DNA of 64,000 nucleotides from Cryomorphaceae bacterium. Lineage in GTDB: Bacteria > Bacteroidota > Bacteroidia > Flavobacteriales_D > Sanyastnellaceae. Where the stretch lies: NCBI GenBank assembly GCA_016124575.1, contig WGNM01000016.1, forward strand, positions 1 through 64,000, read 5' to 3'. Position 1 is the first letter of the stretch. Each line of letters opens with the position of its first letter. The notes below the pieces were generated by a model. That model was given only the letters and a program-made list of their open reading frames with translations, was not told the DNA's origin and did not search any database. This document shows positions 40,805 to 50,308 of this stretch, piece after piece. Position numbers and translations under genes: made by a program.

Positions 40805-41514
40805 ACCCGTTCGCGCGCTACAACCACCAATTCATCGTCCATGCCCTCAATTTTCAATCGCAAGCGGCTATTGCTCCACGTTGTGATTTCGGCGAGCGCT
40901 TGCGTACAGACAATAAATTTCCTGTTCACTCTAAAAAACCTGTCGGGATCGAGTTGAACTTCCAGTCCTTCCAATGTTGTATCGAACACATAACGCTTCA
41001 AGTCTTTCGTCAGAATCCATGTCGTTTTTTCCTCACTAAAAAAGCACAAGACATCTTGCACCTCAAAGAACCTCAACTTATCTCCATACCGAACAACGAA
41101 ACGCTCCTTATACTTTTTGCTGATGCGTCGGAAATCTGAAATAAACGCATTCAAATCTGACCTTTGCGCATTTAGCTTTTCTAGGGCGCGCAGCAAGTCG
41201 GCAGACTCAATTGGTTTTAGCAAGTAATCGACACTGTGCAACTCGAAAGCCTTTAGCGCATACTGATCATAGGCCGTGCAGAAAATGATTGGAATGTGCT
41301 GAGGCAAAGCATCGAGAGCTTCAAAGCTCAAACCATCAGAAAGTTGAATATCTGATATCACAAGGCTAAAATTACACCCCTCTTGAAACCGCTTCTTCGC
41401 CATTTGCACCGAATCGATCACATCGACTACCACTGCTTCAGGTCGAACCTCGCTCAGCAAACGCGACAAACGCTGGGCTGCCCGTGGTTCATCTTCTAGA
41501 ATTAGAACATTCAT
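40774..41514 (-). CDS. LytTR-family response regulator
   Basis: 246 aa. Receiver (1-120) with phosphoacceptor Asp54 (ISDIQLSDG) and Lys in DYLLKPI, then a LytTR DNA-binding domain (about 140-240) with FVVRYGDKLRFFEVQDVLCF and FFRVNRKFIV. It is the output partner of the kinase 8 bp upstream. Confidence 0.95.
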   Translation of the reverse strand: MNVLILEDEPRAAQRLSRLLSEVRPEAVVVDVIDSVQMAKKRFQEGCNFSLVISDIQLSDGLSFEALDALPQHIPIIFCTAYDQYALKAFELHSVDYLLKPIESADLLRALEKLNAQRSDLNAFISDFRRISKKYKERFVVRYGDKLRFFEVQDVLCFFSEEKTTWILTKDLKRYVFDTTLEGLEVQLDPDRFFRVNRKFIVCTQALAEITTWSNSRLRLKIEGMDDELVVVARERVQEFRDWLDR

Positions 41515-41521
41515 AGCCGTA

Positions 41522-42553
41522 TTACTTTTCAGATTTTAAAATAGGAAGAATTACTTCAAACGTACTCGCCCCATTTGAAACAATCAACTCACCTCCCAGG
41601 CTCGCGTATCGTTCAGAAAGGTAATTGAGACCAACCCCAGTTGACTCCTCCGGAGCTGTTCTTTTCAAAACCGTATTCATTACAGAAATCTGATTCTGTT
41701 CTACCCGAATGCGGACATCAATAGGTTGTGACGACGAAATAGCATTGTGTTTAGCGACATTCTCGAGCAAGAGTTGGAGCGACATCGGCACCAGCCAACC
41801 ATCCGTGCCGCTGGCACGAAAAATTTGAACCTTTAATTTCTCACCGAACCTCATTTCAAGCAGATACAGGTACGACTCCGCGAATTTCAGCTCATCATCA
41901 ACAGAGACCACATCCCGATCGCGGCTATCGAGCACATAACGGTATACATCGCTTAATTGGCGGATAAAACGGACAGCCACGTGAGGATCTTCGTGCACCA
42001 GTTCAGTCAGCACATTCAGGCTATTGAACAGAAAATGTGGATTGACTTGATTTCTGAGTGATTCATAACGGTGACGAAACACTTCCTTTTGCAGACGTTC
42101 GGCATCTACGGCTGCATTTCTCCAGGCCCGAAGGAAACCAACACCCGATAAAACGAACGAAACTACCAGCGATATAGATACTGCGATACGTCCGGATTTA
42201 TATAGCGCTTCGCCAACAATATCGCCACTCTCGTTGATGTACCCAAACTTGCCTGACGCCAAGAAAGTGAACGACCCGTCGACAATAACAAACGCCACAA
42301 AAGAATAGAGAGAGATCGCCAACAGGCTCAAGACGAAACGCATCTTCGGTTTTTCAAGCCACGAGAACTTACGATCCAGCAATTTGATGATGAACGCATT
42401 GCCGTAGCTCTGCGTGATCCAAATCGACAAAGACCAAGCTGTGCCAATCAAGAAAAAACGAGGAGTTGAGAACAGCCGACCATTTGTAAAGAAATAGGCT
42501 GCCAGGATGCTTGCCAGAAGCACAGCGACGAAGGTGAATATTTTCTTTTTCAT
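41522..42553 (-). CDS. LytS-type sensor histidine kinase (His_kinase family)
   Basis: 343 aa. Four membrane helices (about 5-150) followed by the His_kinase domain: phosphorylated His in RNQVNPHFLFNSLN and a C-terminal HATPase-like fold with LLLENVAKHNA and TGVGLNYL. This short membrane sensor with a LytTR partner is a common Bacteroidota pair. It is three bases from the 2TM gene and eight from the regulator. Confidence 0.94.
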   Translation of the reverse strand: MKKKIFTFVAVLLASILAAYFFTNGRLFSTPRFFLIGTAWSLSIWITQSYGNAFIIKLLDRKFSWLEKPKMRFVLSLLAISLYSFVAFVIVDGSFTFLASGKFGYINESGDIVGEALYKSGRIAVSISLVVSFVLSGVGFLRAWRNAAVDAERLQKEVFRHRYESLRNQVNPHFLFNSLNVLTELVHEDPHVAVRFIRQLSDVYRYVLDSRDRDVVSVDDELKFAESYLYLLEMRFGEKLKVQIFRASGTDGWLVPMSLQLLLENVAKHNAISSSQPIDVRIRVEQNQISVMNTVLKRTAPEESTGVGLNYLSERYASLGGELIVSNGASTFEVILPILKSEK

Positions 42554-42556
42554 AGC

Positions 42557-42838
42557 TTATAGTCCAGATTCTGCATCTTCATTCATCAACTGTTCGAACC
42601 TTTTCTTTTCCCATTGTTTTTGAGGAAACCAAGAAGGACCGAAAACCCTCATCCAGTGAGAGAGCAAACCGATTCCCCAACCCAGTGCCGGGTAATACCA
42701 CCACGAAGCGCCGTTCGACATGAGATCAGACACCATAAGAAAACCATTGACTGCAAGATAAACAAGTAGGTGAGAATAGAAGCTACGTTCTTCTTCGATA
42801 CGCTTCGTCACCCTTTCGATTTTAGATTGATCTTTCAT
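42557..42838 (-). CDS. 2TM-domain protein
   Basis: 93 aa from the ATG at 42838, the start giving the standard length. Two membrane helices (about 22-42 and 50-70) and the sequence WWYYPALGWGIGLLSHWMRVFG identify the 2TM family, which is often fused to or beside LytS-type kinases. First gene of the kinase-regulator unit. Confidence 0.85.
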   Translation of the reverse strand: MKDQSKIERVTKRIEEERSFYSHLLVYLAVNGFLMVSDLMSNGASWWYYPALGWGIGLLSHWMRVFGPSWFPQKQWEKKRFEQLMNEDAESGL

Positions 42839-43041
42839 AACAATTGAATATTTGATTAAAAATTCGGCAACCACTTTTGAAATGTTGTTCTTTGCATGGT
42901 TGTCGTTATCGTTGATCAAATTTGAGTTTAAAAGATCCGCTTAGAAAACAAAAGCGACTCAACTGTAGAATTCGAAGGATGAATTGTACTTACTCGATTA
43001 AACCAAATCATCGGAACACAGTCTTGAAGTTATTTTTAGAG
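42839..43041. promoter_or_regulatory. Divergent intergenic region, kinase operon and receptor
   Basis: 203 bp between the divergent 2TM and outer-membrane receptor genes; no further gene is supported. Only a weak -7 candidate (TATCGTTG near 42910) was seen, so no promoter is called. Confidence 0.4.
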
Positions 43042-45504
43042 ATGCGCACCTTACTGACCGCCCTTTTCACCCTAACCGTATTCACCGTTGGCGCCCAGCG
43101 TCCGCAAGGTGAACGACCACCCATAGCCTCTATTTTTGGACGCGTATTAGACAATCAGACAGGCAAGGCAATCGAATTTGCGACCATAACTGTAGTGAGT
43201 GCGCGCGACTCCAGCATAGAAACAGGAGGTATAAGTGGTGCTGACGGTCGATTCAAGATCGAGCAGATACGACCAGGAGGTTACACGATTCAAGTCACCT
43301 TCATAGGTTATGAAGTTAAGCTCATACAAGGCGTGAAACTAAATCCACAAGCGGGCATATCGAAAGACCTAGGAGACATCAGATTAAACTTCGTTGTCAA
43401 TGAAATTGGCACAGCGGTTATAGAAGAGAAGAAAGAGTACATGGAATTGATGATGGACAAAAAAGTGTTCAACGTTGATCAAGTCATGGGCGCTACGGGT
43501 GGCATGGCCACAGATATATTGGAGACCATACCCTCCGTTCAGGTAGACATGGATGGGAACATCGCCTTGCGCGGATCGCAGAACGTCACCGTATTGATTG
43601 ATGGCAAGCCCTCTGCCTTAACAGGCTCTTCGCGACAAGCAATATTGCAGCAATTGCCCGCCAGCAGTATCGAGCGCATAGAAGTCATCACCAACCCCTC
43701 GGCCAAGTATGACCCTGACGGCATGACCGGAATCATCAATATTGTTTTGAAAAAGAACAAGCTTGCAGGGTTTCACGGCAACGTACAACTCACTTACGGA
43801 ACAGGCGACAACTACAACGCCTCATTGGGATTGAATTTACGCACCACCAAGTTCAACATCTTCAGCAATTACTCATTCAATTACAACGACAGATTTTCAC
43901 GTGGGAACACCGACAGATTGAGCTTTGCAACCGAAGACATCCAAGTGTTGGATCAGCAAAACAGAGGCAATCGAGTAGGCTTTGGACACACCATCAAAGC
44001 AGGAACCGATTTTTATGCCAATGGCACTACTACCTTTAATGTGAGTGGGACATATAATATCTCAGAAGACGAAGACAACGACAGTGTTTTTAACAAATTG
44101 AGTTACACCACCGGTGAATTTTTATCTGCCTTTGATCGAATATCGGCAGGCGCCGGAAATCGGAACGGATATGATTTGACTGCTGGAATGCGAAAAGAGC
44201 TCAGAGGAAAAGATCATTTGTGGACCATAGACGGACAGTTTTCATCATTCGATGGCAACTCAGTTAGCGACATCGAGAACATCGAATTAACCGCCAATGG
44301 AACAAATTCAGACACAGCACCCTTTTTCGAAACCAACGCCAGCGACGACCAGACCCAGACCATAACTGCACAAACCGACTATGCGAAAGCTACCGGAGAG
44401 AACGGCAAACTTGAGGCTGGGTATAAGTTGACATACAGGAACATGGTGAACGACTTCTATGCAGAGTTCCGCGACACCCTTACTGGCATTGCAACACCCT
44501 ACACCGACAGGAATAACATCTTTCGTTATAAAGAGCAAATACATGCATTGTATGGGACATATGGATACAAGTGGGAGCGCATCACAGCGCAAGGCGGCTT
44601 GCGGGCAGAGCAAGTGTTTACGGAAAGCAAATTATTGGATACCGACGAGACATTCGTGAATGACTATTTCGCACTTTTCCCAAGTGGTTTTTTGACATAC
44701 AAAATGAGCAAAGCGAGCGACATCCAGCTGAGTTATAGCAGACGAATCAACAGACCCAACACCCGCCAATTGAATCCATTTGCGAACTACTCAGACAACT
44801 TGAATTTAAGGAGAGGAAATCCCTATTTGTTGCCTGAGTTTGTAAACGCCATAGACCTATCGTATAGCATCAAAAAAGAGAGCACCACCTATATTTTTTC
44901 TGCTTATGTCCATGACGTCAACCAAGTCATAAGAAGATTTAAAACCATCGACACCTTGGGAGTGAGCACAACCAGGTATGAAAACCAAGCTGGTTCTCAG
45001 AACATAGGTATTGAAGGCGTTGTAAATTTAGAAGTAGCCAAATGGTGGGCGTTGAATATGAGTTTTAATGGATACCGCGTGAACAACGACGGTACGAATT
45101 TGGAGAGTGATTTGAGCAACATTGCTTACAGTTGGACGAGCAGGGTAATGTCGACCATGAAATTCAACAACGCCATGCAGTTGCAAGCCACGGCGTTTTA
45201 TCGAGCTCCAGAGAACACAGTTCAGGGCAGAATGAGTGAGATGTACTTTATAGACTTGGCGTATAAGGTATCATTTTTCAAAGGCAAAGGCAGTTTGACA
45301 GTTAATTTGCGCGATGTATTTGATACGCGGCAGTTCAGTTTCAGTTCATTTGGGCGAGGTTTTGAGCAGGAGAGCTTGCGAAAGCGCGAGTCGCGGAATT
45401 TGTTTGTGAGTTTCGGATGGAGGTTTGGGAAGTTGGAGGCTGGGAGAGAGAGACGAGGGCGTGGGGAAGGGAATTCTGATGGTGGCGGAATGGAAATTGA
45501 CTGA
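43042..45504 (+). CDS. Outer-membrane beta-barrel receptor (TonB-receptor-like, OMP_b-brl_3 type)
   Basis: 820 aa from the ATG at 43042, which opens a signal peptide ending VGAQ. A carboxypeptidase-regulatory-like beta-sandwich (about 30-110) is followed by a plug domain (TDILETIPSVQVDMDGNIALRG to TGIINIVL) and a ~570-residue beta barrel ending in FVSFGWRFGK plus a Gly/Arg-rich tail. Relatives import or sense ligands at the outer membrane, but many lack a TonB box. It is divergent from the LytS/LytTR system, so it may be its target. The stop codon lies inside the left end of the IS-like element. Confidence 0.88.
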   Translation: MRTLLTALFTLTVFTVGAQRPQGERPPIASIFGRVLDNQTGKAIEFATITVVSARDSSIETGGISGADGRFKIEQIRPGGYTIQVTFIGYEVKLIQGVKLNPQAGISKDLGDIRLNFVVNEIGTAVIEEKKEYMELMMDKKVFNVDQVMGATGGMATDILETIPSVQVDMDGNIALRGSQNVTVLIDGKPSALTGSSRQAILQQLPASSIERIEVITNPSAKYDPDGMTGIINIVLKKNKLAGFHGNVQLTYGTGDNYNASLGLNLRTTKFNIFSNYSFNYNDRFSRGNTDRLSFATEDIQVLDQQNRGNRVGFGHTIKAGTDFYANGTTTFNVSGTYNISEDEDNDSVFNKLSYTTGEFLSAFDRISAGAGNRNGYDLTAGMRKELRGKDHLWTIDGQFSSFDGNSVSDIENIELTANGTNSDTAPFFETNASDDQTQTITAQTDYAKATGENGKLEAGYKLTYRNMVNDFYAEFRDTLTGIATPYTDRNNIFRYKEQIHALYGTYGYKWERITAQGGLRAEQVFTESKLLDTDETFVNDYFALFPSGFLTYKMSKASDIQLSYSRRINRPNTRQLNPFANYSDNLNLRRGNPYLLPEFVNAIDLSYSIKKESTTYIFSAYVHDVNQVIRRFKTIDTLGVSTTRYENQAGSQNIGIEGVVNLEVAKWWALNMSFNGYRVNNDGTNLESDLSNIAYSWTSRVMSTMKFNNAMQLQATAFYRAPENTVQGRMSEMYFIDLAYKVSFFKGKGSLTVNLRDVFDTRQFSFSSFGRGFEQESLRKRESRNLFVSFGWRFGKLEAGRERRGRGEGNSDGGGMEID

Positions 45505-45525
45505 TTATTCGTAATCGTACCATAA
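45501..45525 (+). repeat. Left terminal inverted repeat
   Basis: Begins CTGATTATTCGTAATCGTAC. The TGA at 45502-45504 is the stop codon of the outer-membrane receptor gene. Confidence 0.8.
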
Positions 45526-45620
45526 GATTTTCTTCATCTACAAAATAATTGCAGTCGTTGACAAAGTCGATGTAACTCGCTTCATCTGATCTTCTATTTT
45601 TAGTTTCAAAGAACTAAAAT

Positions 45621-46469
45621 ATGACGCTCAAAGATTTCCTTCAGCAATTCCCAGATGAGGAATCATGCATCCTTTACATCCGCAGAAAAAGAGAAAAACA
45701 AGGCATAACCTGCAGAAAATGTGGTTGCAAATCACACTCTTGGTACAAGACTAGATCCATGTGGCAATGTAAAAATTGTCGTTACCGAACTTCTTTGAAA
45801 GTAGGGACGGTGATGGAGGATAGCAATCTCCCGTTAAAGACCTGGATGCATGCCTTATATTTAATGACTCACACAAAAAAAAGCTACTCTGCTTGCGAGA
45901 TGCAAAGAATACTTGGACACTCAAGGTATGAGACTATATGGTATTTGATGCAGCGAATCAGGCAGTTTATTTCGGAAAACAATCGAAAACTATTCACTTC
46001 AGGGATTTTCGATCATCGCGAAAATCTGAAAAACAGAATTCAGATAAGACGGAAAAAAACATGTTGCAAGAAATTTGAACCAACAATTTTCATTCATCCA
46101 GAATCATATTTATCCTCGCAAGTTCGCGGCATTTCCGATCAAATGCAACTTGTGCTCGCTTCAGAACCGACCTTTCATGAGTCAAATAAGCCCAAGAATT
46201 ACAAATCAATATCTGAGCATTTTCAATCTCAATACAACTTGAAATTTAGCGAACCGCAAAGCAGGCAAAAGGCTCTTCCAAAATGGATCCAAAATATCCT
46301 GTTCAATGTCAATTGTGTGATTAAAGGAGTCCATCATTTCGTCCAGCACAAATATTTACAGCTTTATTTAGACGAATTTAGTTTCAAATACAATCATAGA
46401 AATGACCCTGATTTTTTCAATCACTTCATTGATATTGTGTTCAAACCTTTTTGGTACAATTCCGAATAA
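45621..46469 (+). CDS. IS1595-family transposase, probably catalytically degenerate
   Basis: 282 aa. An N-terminal zinc ribbon (Cys31, Cys34, Cys50, Cys53) with TSLKVGTVMEDSNLPLKTWMHALY and an adjoining helical region is typical of IS1595 transposases. The C terminus NVNCVIKGVHHFVQHKYLQLYLDEF matches the end of the ISXO2-like catalytic domain, including the final Glu. Between them, the expected EVDExxxGG and second Asp motifs are not seen (about 125-225). The frame is intact, so it is either a defective derivative or a domesticated protein. The stop is inside the right inverted repeat. Confidence 0.75.
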   Translation: MTLKDFLQQFPDEESCILYIRRKREKQGITCRKCGCKSHSWYKTRSMWQCKNCRYRTSLKVGTVMEDSNLPLKTWMHALYLMTHTKKSYSACEMQRILGHSRYETIWYLMQRIRQFISENNRKLFTSGIFDHRENLKNRIQIRRKKTCCKKFEPTIFIHPESYLSSQVRGISDQMQLVLASEPTFHESNKPKNYKSISEHFQSQYNLKFSEPQSRQKALPKWIQNILFNVNCVIKGVHHFVQHKYLQLYLDEFSFKYNHRNDPDFFNHFIDIVFKPFWYNSE

Positions 46470-46473
46470 TCAG
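46449..46473 (-). repeat. Right terminal inverted repeat
   Basis: Reverse complement of the left end, 22 of 25 identical. It contains the stop codon of the transposase gene and lies 12 bp from the MFS stop. Confidence 0.8.
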
Positions 46474-46485
46474 TAAACGAGGGTC

Positions 46486-47718
46486 TTATATCGTGTTTGT
46501 TTCCTTCAACCACCTCGCCAAAATCACCGTCACCAAAGTAAACCCAACACCAATTATACCAACCCACATATACCCCTCCAAGGGCTCTCCAGGTCCGGCC
46601 TGAACGACTATAGAACCGCCTATCATCGATGCTATGCCAGTTGCCAACGATGTGAATGAACTATTCAAACTCATAAAACCTCCCCTGTTCTCTGGTCGAA
46701 CAACAGCGGTAATTAAGGTGTTGGCCGGAATCATCCTGCCAGAAACAGCAATGAAAAATGCTCCCGTAATCGTAAATACTACCCACAAACTGACGGGCCA
46801 TAAATTGGTGATCAATAAAGCAGGCACCATTGAGATACTAGCCATAATAGTGAACATGCGCTTGCGTCCAAATCGATCAACCATCCTGCCAATCAATGGT
46901 GAGCTAATTACTGTACATGCCCCACCAATCAAATAAATAAATGGTATCTGATTCTGGGTCAACCCTACATTGTTTATCATATACGGTGTAATGAAGGGTA
47001 TGATGCTGAAATGTCCTATAACCAACATCAATACAAACAACAAGGCCAATTGCTGATTCTTGCTCTTTGCCGCTACGCGGATGGTCTCAAATGGATGTGG
47101 CTTCTGAATCTGGCGATCTAAATGCTCTCGTATTGAAGGAACCTTGAAAATTATTAAGGGAATAACCACCGTTCCCAACGACGATACCATGTAAAAGGGT
47201 ATATGCCAATTGCCATCAAATGCATTTACCAATGCCAAGCCGAGGGGAACCCCCAATATGGCGGCCAATGAAAATGCGGTAGCAACCAAGCCCATTGCCC
47301 GACCTCTGCGCTCTAAGGGAATAACATCACCTACTATCGACATAACAAGCGCTCCCAAAATGCCTCCAAATAAGCCTGTTAGCAAACGGGTACCGATAAA
47401 CAATGCGTAATTCACTTCCGCTGAAGCAGTGTTCGGAACTATGGCACTCGATAAGGTTCCCAAAATAAACCCACTGTAAGCGAAAAGAAGGGCTTTTTTT
47501 CGGTCAAATTTGTCGAGAAAAAAAACGCCAAATAGACTACTCACGAAGGCTGCAACGGGATATGCCGACACCAATACAGAAAATTTGAAGGGTGTTATCT
47601 CCAATGCGCGTTGCAATATATCTCCCATTGGCATCATGATCATGAAATCAACGATGTTGGTGAATTGAACTGCCGCTAAAATGAATAGTAATAAGGTCTC
47701 GTTTTTTACTTGCATCAA
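46486..47718 (-). CDS. MFS transporter (drug/sugar efflux type)
   Basis: 410 aa, twelve predicted membrane helices. Family hallmarks include the helix 2-3 loop DKFDRKKALLFAY, the mid-molecule PLIGRMVDRFGRKR loop and LLTGLFGGILGALVMSIVGD. It is an inner-membrane secondary transporter, most like AraJ/chloramphenicol-type efflux proteins; substrate unknown. It follows the FemAB-like gene by 5 bp, so the two are co-transcribed. Confidence 0.9.
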   Translation of the reverse strand: MMQVKNETLLLFILAAVQFTNIVDFMIMMPMGDILQRALEITPFKFSVLVSAYPVAAFVSSLFGVFFLDKFDRKKALLFAYSGFILGTLSSAIVPNTASAEVNYALFIGTRLLTGLFGGILGALVMSIVGDVIPLERRGRAMGLVATAFSLAAILGVPLGLALVNAFDGNWHIPFYMVSSLGTVVIPLIIFKVPSIREHLDRQIQKPHPFETIRVAAKSKNQQLALLFVLMLVIGHFSIIPFITPYMINNVGLTQNQIPFIYLIGGACTVISSPLIGRMVDRFGRKRMFTIMASISMVPALLITNLWPVSLWVVFTITGAFFIAVSGRMIPANTLITAVVRPENRGGFMSLNSSFTSLATGIASMIGGSIVVQAGPGEPLEGYMWVGIIGVGFTLVTVILARWLKETNTI

Positions 47719-47723
47719 TCTGC

Positions 47724-48980
47724 CTATTGTATCTGAAGTGTCTCGAGCTCTTTCTGCTTGAATGCTACGCGTTGTTCAAAATCCCCTGGTTTAATGTACC
47801 CAAATAACAATTTCAAAAGGGCATTGGGCGCTTTCTTCCTGTGTCGTATATAACATTTCATGTCTACCGGAAATGCGCCAACTGTGCTCTTAATCTCCAT
47901 CGCGGTGCGTCCAAAAACTACCTGACGTGTCTTCATCCGTATGGCTTCTCGGATATACTCATACAACATGCGTTGGTAAATGGCATGCGATTGATTATAG
48001 GCATAGTCGATGCCGACAAAATGTGCATCCAAAACGTTGTTGTAGAAAAAGCCACTCTGAAACCCTACCATCTTGCCATCCAACAAATAGCCTTTCAAAA
48101 AAAAGCATTGTTTCAGTTGTAACTTCAATGCAAAAAAGGCCTGTGCTTCTAACTTACCTAGCTTAAAATCGGCACGTTCATACACCTGCTCGTACAACCG
48201 AAACAGGTCTGCTTGATAGGTATCTATATCTTCACTGGTCAAATCTACCAATGTCAGTGATTCCGACTTCTTCATCGCCGACTTGGCTTTGGTTCGATAC
48301 TTCGTGGTCAAAGCCCCCAAGTAATCTTCAAAGGTGCCCCATGCCTGATTGATCGGCATGATCATGTTGGGGTCGACAAAAAACTCTGAGTAGCCAACGT
48401 CTGCGAATCTGTCAGACAATATAAAATGAGCCGGATAAAAATCTTTGACAACTACTGCAGATATCCGATTACCACGCACTTTCTCGCGCTCTTGAATGCG
48501 TTCTACGGCACTATTCAATGATGCAATGCAGGTTGCTGTATCTACCCCATCCACAAATCGAAAGCCATGATCGCCAGTAGCAAAACTGTTCCCCAACACC
48601 AACACTTGAAACTTTAAACCCGCCCGTCTGGTAAGGTGTCCCACGGCTGCACGGATAATGCGATTGCGAAGATTGGCACCTAAATCGTTTGTCTCGGCTA
48701 TGGTGATGTGAAATGCTGCAACCCCAATCAATTTCCCCGACTGGTGAAAAGTAGCAAACGTGTATCGAATATTCGCATGTTCAACTCCCAAGGCATGAAA
48801 ATACTTGGTCTGCAAAAACACGCTGGTGTCTTGAACAACTTTATCCCATTCTGTCTCGATTCCAGCAGGCAGTTGATCGTAAATCGCAATATCAACGCCT
48901 TTACAATCTACATTGAATGGCGAATCTAACCCGTTCTTACAGGTGGTCTCTTTAAATTCCTTGAAATTGCGGCAAAACAT
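47724..48980 (-). CDS. FemAB/BioF2-like GNAT acyltransferase
   Basis: 418 aa. Two tandem GNAT-like halves: an N-terminal region with FATFHQSGKLIGVAAFHIT and a C-terminal region with GYLLDGKMVGFQSGFFYN, LDAHFVGIDYAYNQSHAIYQRMLYE and VFGRTAMEIKSTVGA, the pattern of FemAB-like peptidoglycan or cell-surface aminoacyl/acyl transferases. No membrane segment. Only one upstream ATG is available and the -7 box TACCTTTG (48992-48985) ends four bases from it, so the mRNA may be leaderless. Confidence 0.75.
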   Translation of the reverse strand: MFCRNFKEFKETTCKNGLDSPFNVDCKGVDIAIYDQLPAGIETEWDKVVQDTSVFLQTKYFHALGVEHANIRYTFATFHQSGKLIGVAAFHITIAETNDLGANLRNRIIRAAVGHLTRRAGLKFQVLVLGNSFATGDHGFRFVDGVDTATCIASLNSAVERIQEREKVRGNRISAVVVKDFYPAHFILSDRFADVGYSEFFVDPNMIMPINQAWGTFEDYLGALTTKYRTKAKSAMKKSESLTLVDLTSEDIDTYQADLFRLYEQVYERADFKLGKLEAQAFFALKLQLKQCFFLKGYLLDGKMVGFQSGFFYNNVLDAHFVGIDYAYNQSHAIYQRMLYEYIREAIRMKTRQVVFGRTAMEIKSTVGAFPVDMKCYIRHRKKAPNALLKLLFGYIKPGDFEQRVAFKQKELETLQIQ

Positions 48981-48984
48981 CGGG

Positions 48985-48992
48985 CAAAGGTA
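48985..48992 (-). promoter_or_regulatory. -7 promoter element of the FemAB-like/MFS unit
   Basis: TACCTTTG on the minus strand. Only four bases separate it from the ATG, which would put the transcript start at or next to the start codon. Confidence 0.4.
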
Positions 48993-49025
48993 CTTTTCTT
49001 CTGTGCACTAACTTTCACATGTTGG

Positions 49026-50306
49026 TTAATTTTGTTTAACGCGCTCTGCTTTGGTTTTGAGAATAACTCCTATACACCAGACATAAAGCAGCAGCACAGC
49101 AGGCAACTTGTATCTCACTAGCGCACCCAAAACAGGAACGGTGGAACCAATGATGATGGCTAGAGCTATGCTGAAGGTGACGATGAAGACAATCAACGGA
49201 CTGTAAACTGCTTTTTGATGGCGATACAGCATCAGCAATGCCCAAACAATGACTGCCACCAATATGATATTTTCCACCGCTGGTGGGATGTAAAACAATG
49301 TCTTCGATTCCCACAAATAGGGCCTACCGTAGGTATACATTATACGGTTGGGAATTGATGCGATAAATGCCAATGCGGAAACGCCTACGGGTTCTATGTA
49401 TACTGTGCTACCAGCATTCACTGCGGTGTTATAAAAATCTTCTTGTTTCTTCGAAAGGATGTAAAGCAAATCGCCCGCGGGGTATAATACCGATGCGTTC
49501 AATGCCATCATAAACGATATGCCACTCACCACGGCACTCGTTATCCATGCATTCCAATGGTAACGCTGAACGATGATCCACGAAAAGGAGGCTGGCAGCA
49601 TTGCGACAAAAATGTATGGCTTGAGGACTATCAAGAACATGCTTGTAATTATCAATACAAGCTTTCGCTGGTTCGATTTGGACAATGCCCAGACATACCA
49701 GCCAAATGCAGCTAAAAAGGGGGCTTCTTTTAGTAACCCCGAACCCCAAAACAAGGCGTTGGGCAGCAAAACTATAGCCCACCACATGCTCCTACTCTTC
49801 CCGAAATTCTCAGAAAACAGGGCGTAAACGCCTACAAGTCCGGTTAGCGACAGCAGATTAAAAAACAACAAATGAACCCAATACACGCCTCCTGATAGCA
49901 AGGCAATGAGCATGTTCAGTCGAATAACGGTCTGGGTGTCGTTTGGTAAACCATAGGTCGATGCACTGGACCAGTTATTCATGCGGTCAAAAACCGGAAT
50001 CAAGGAGGGATCATCTAACCCATATCCAAATAAAAACTTAAAATATGTACCGGGCTCTTTCCACAACTCGGCATATATAACCATGGCATCATCGAAGTAC
50101 CGAAAGGTGTCTCCTTTGCCGCGAAAAGGATAGTAATAGGTGTATATCGCCCACAAGCCAACACCAACAGCGCATTTCAAAATGAACGAAAACTTCAAAT
50201 CAAAAGCGCTCAACCCAAAGGCTCGAAACAACCTATTCTTTAAAATGAGCTGCAGCAGCACATAGAACCACAGCGCAACTATTATCGCATGTAGAAAGGC
50301 CTGCAT
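49026..50306 (-). CDS. Polytopic membrane protein, GT-C-like (hypothetical)
   Basis: 426 aa, about ten membrane helices. An early loop with GKGDTFRYFDDA (acidic residues after the first helices) is reminiscent of GT-C glycosyltransferases or polysaccharide polymerases. No family could be named with certainty. Two bases separate it from the YfhO-like gene upstream, so the pair form a unit likely devoted to surface glycans. Confidence 0.6.
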   Translation of the reverse strand: MQAFLHAIIVALWFYVLLQLILKNRLFRAFGLSAFDLKFSFILKCAVGVGLWAIYTYYYPFRGKGDTFRYFDDAMVIYAELWKEPGTYFKFLFGYGLDDPSLIPVFDRMNNWSSASTYGLPNDTQTVIRLNMLIALLSGGVYWVHLLFFNLLSLTGLVGVYALFSENFGKSRSMWWAIVLLPNALFWGSGLLKEAPFLAAFGWYVWALSKSNQRKLVLIITSMFLIVLKPYIFVAMLPASFSWIIVQRYHWNAWITSAVVSGISFMMALNASVLYPAGDLLYILSKKQEDFYNTAVNAGSTVYIEPVGVSALAFIASIPNRIMYTYGRPYLWESKTLFYIPPAVENIILVAVIVWALLMLYRHQKAVYSPLIVFIVTFSIALAIIIGSTVPVLGALVRYKLPAVLLLYVWCIGVILKTKAERVKQN

Positions 50307-50308
50307 GA

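Larger units (their letters stand above)
45501..46473 (+). mobile_element. IS1595-like element with 25-bp terminal inverted repeats
   Basis: Left end 45501-45525 and the reverse complement of 46449-46473 match at 22 of 25 positions, both starting CTGATTATTCG. The element is 973 bp and carries one gene. No direct target duplication is visible in the flanks (GAAATTGA left, TAAACGAG right), which suggests an old insertion. It sits between the receptor stop codon and the convergent MFS gene. Confidence 0.8.
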
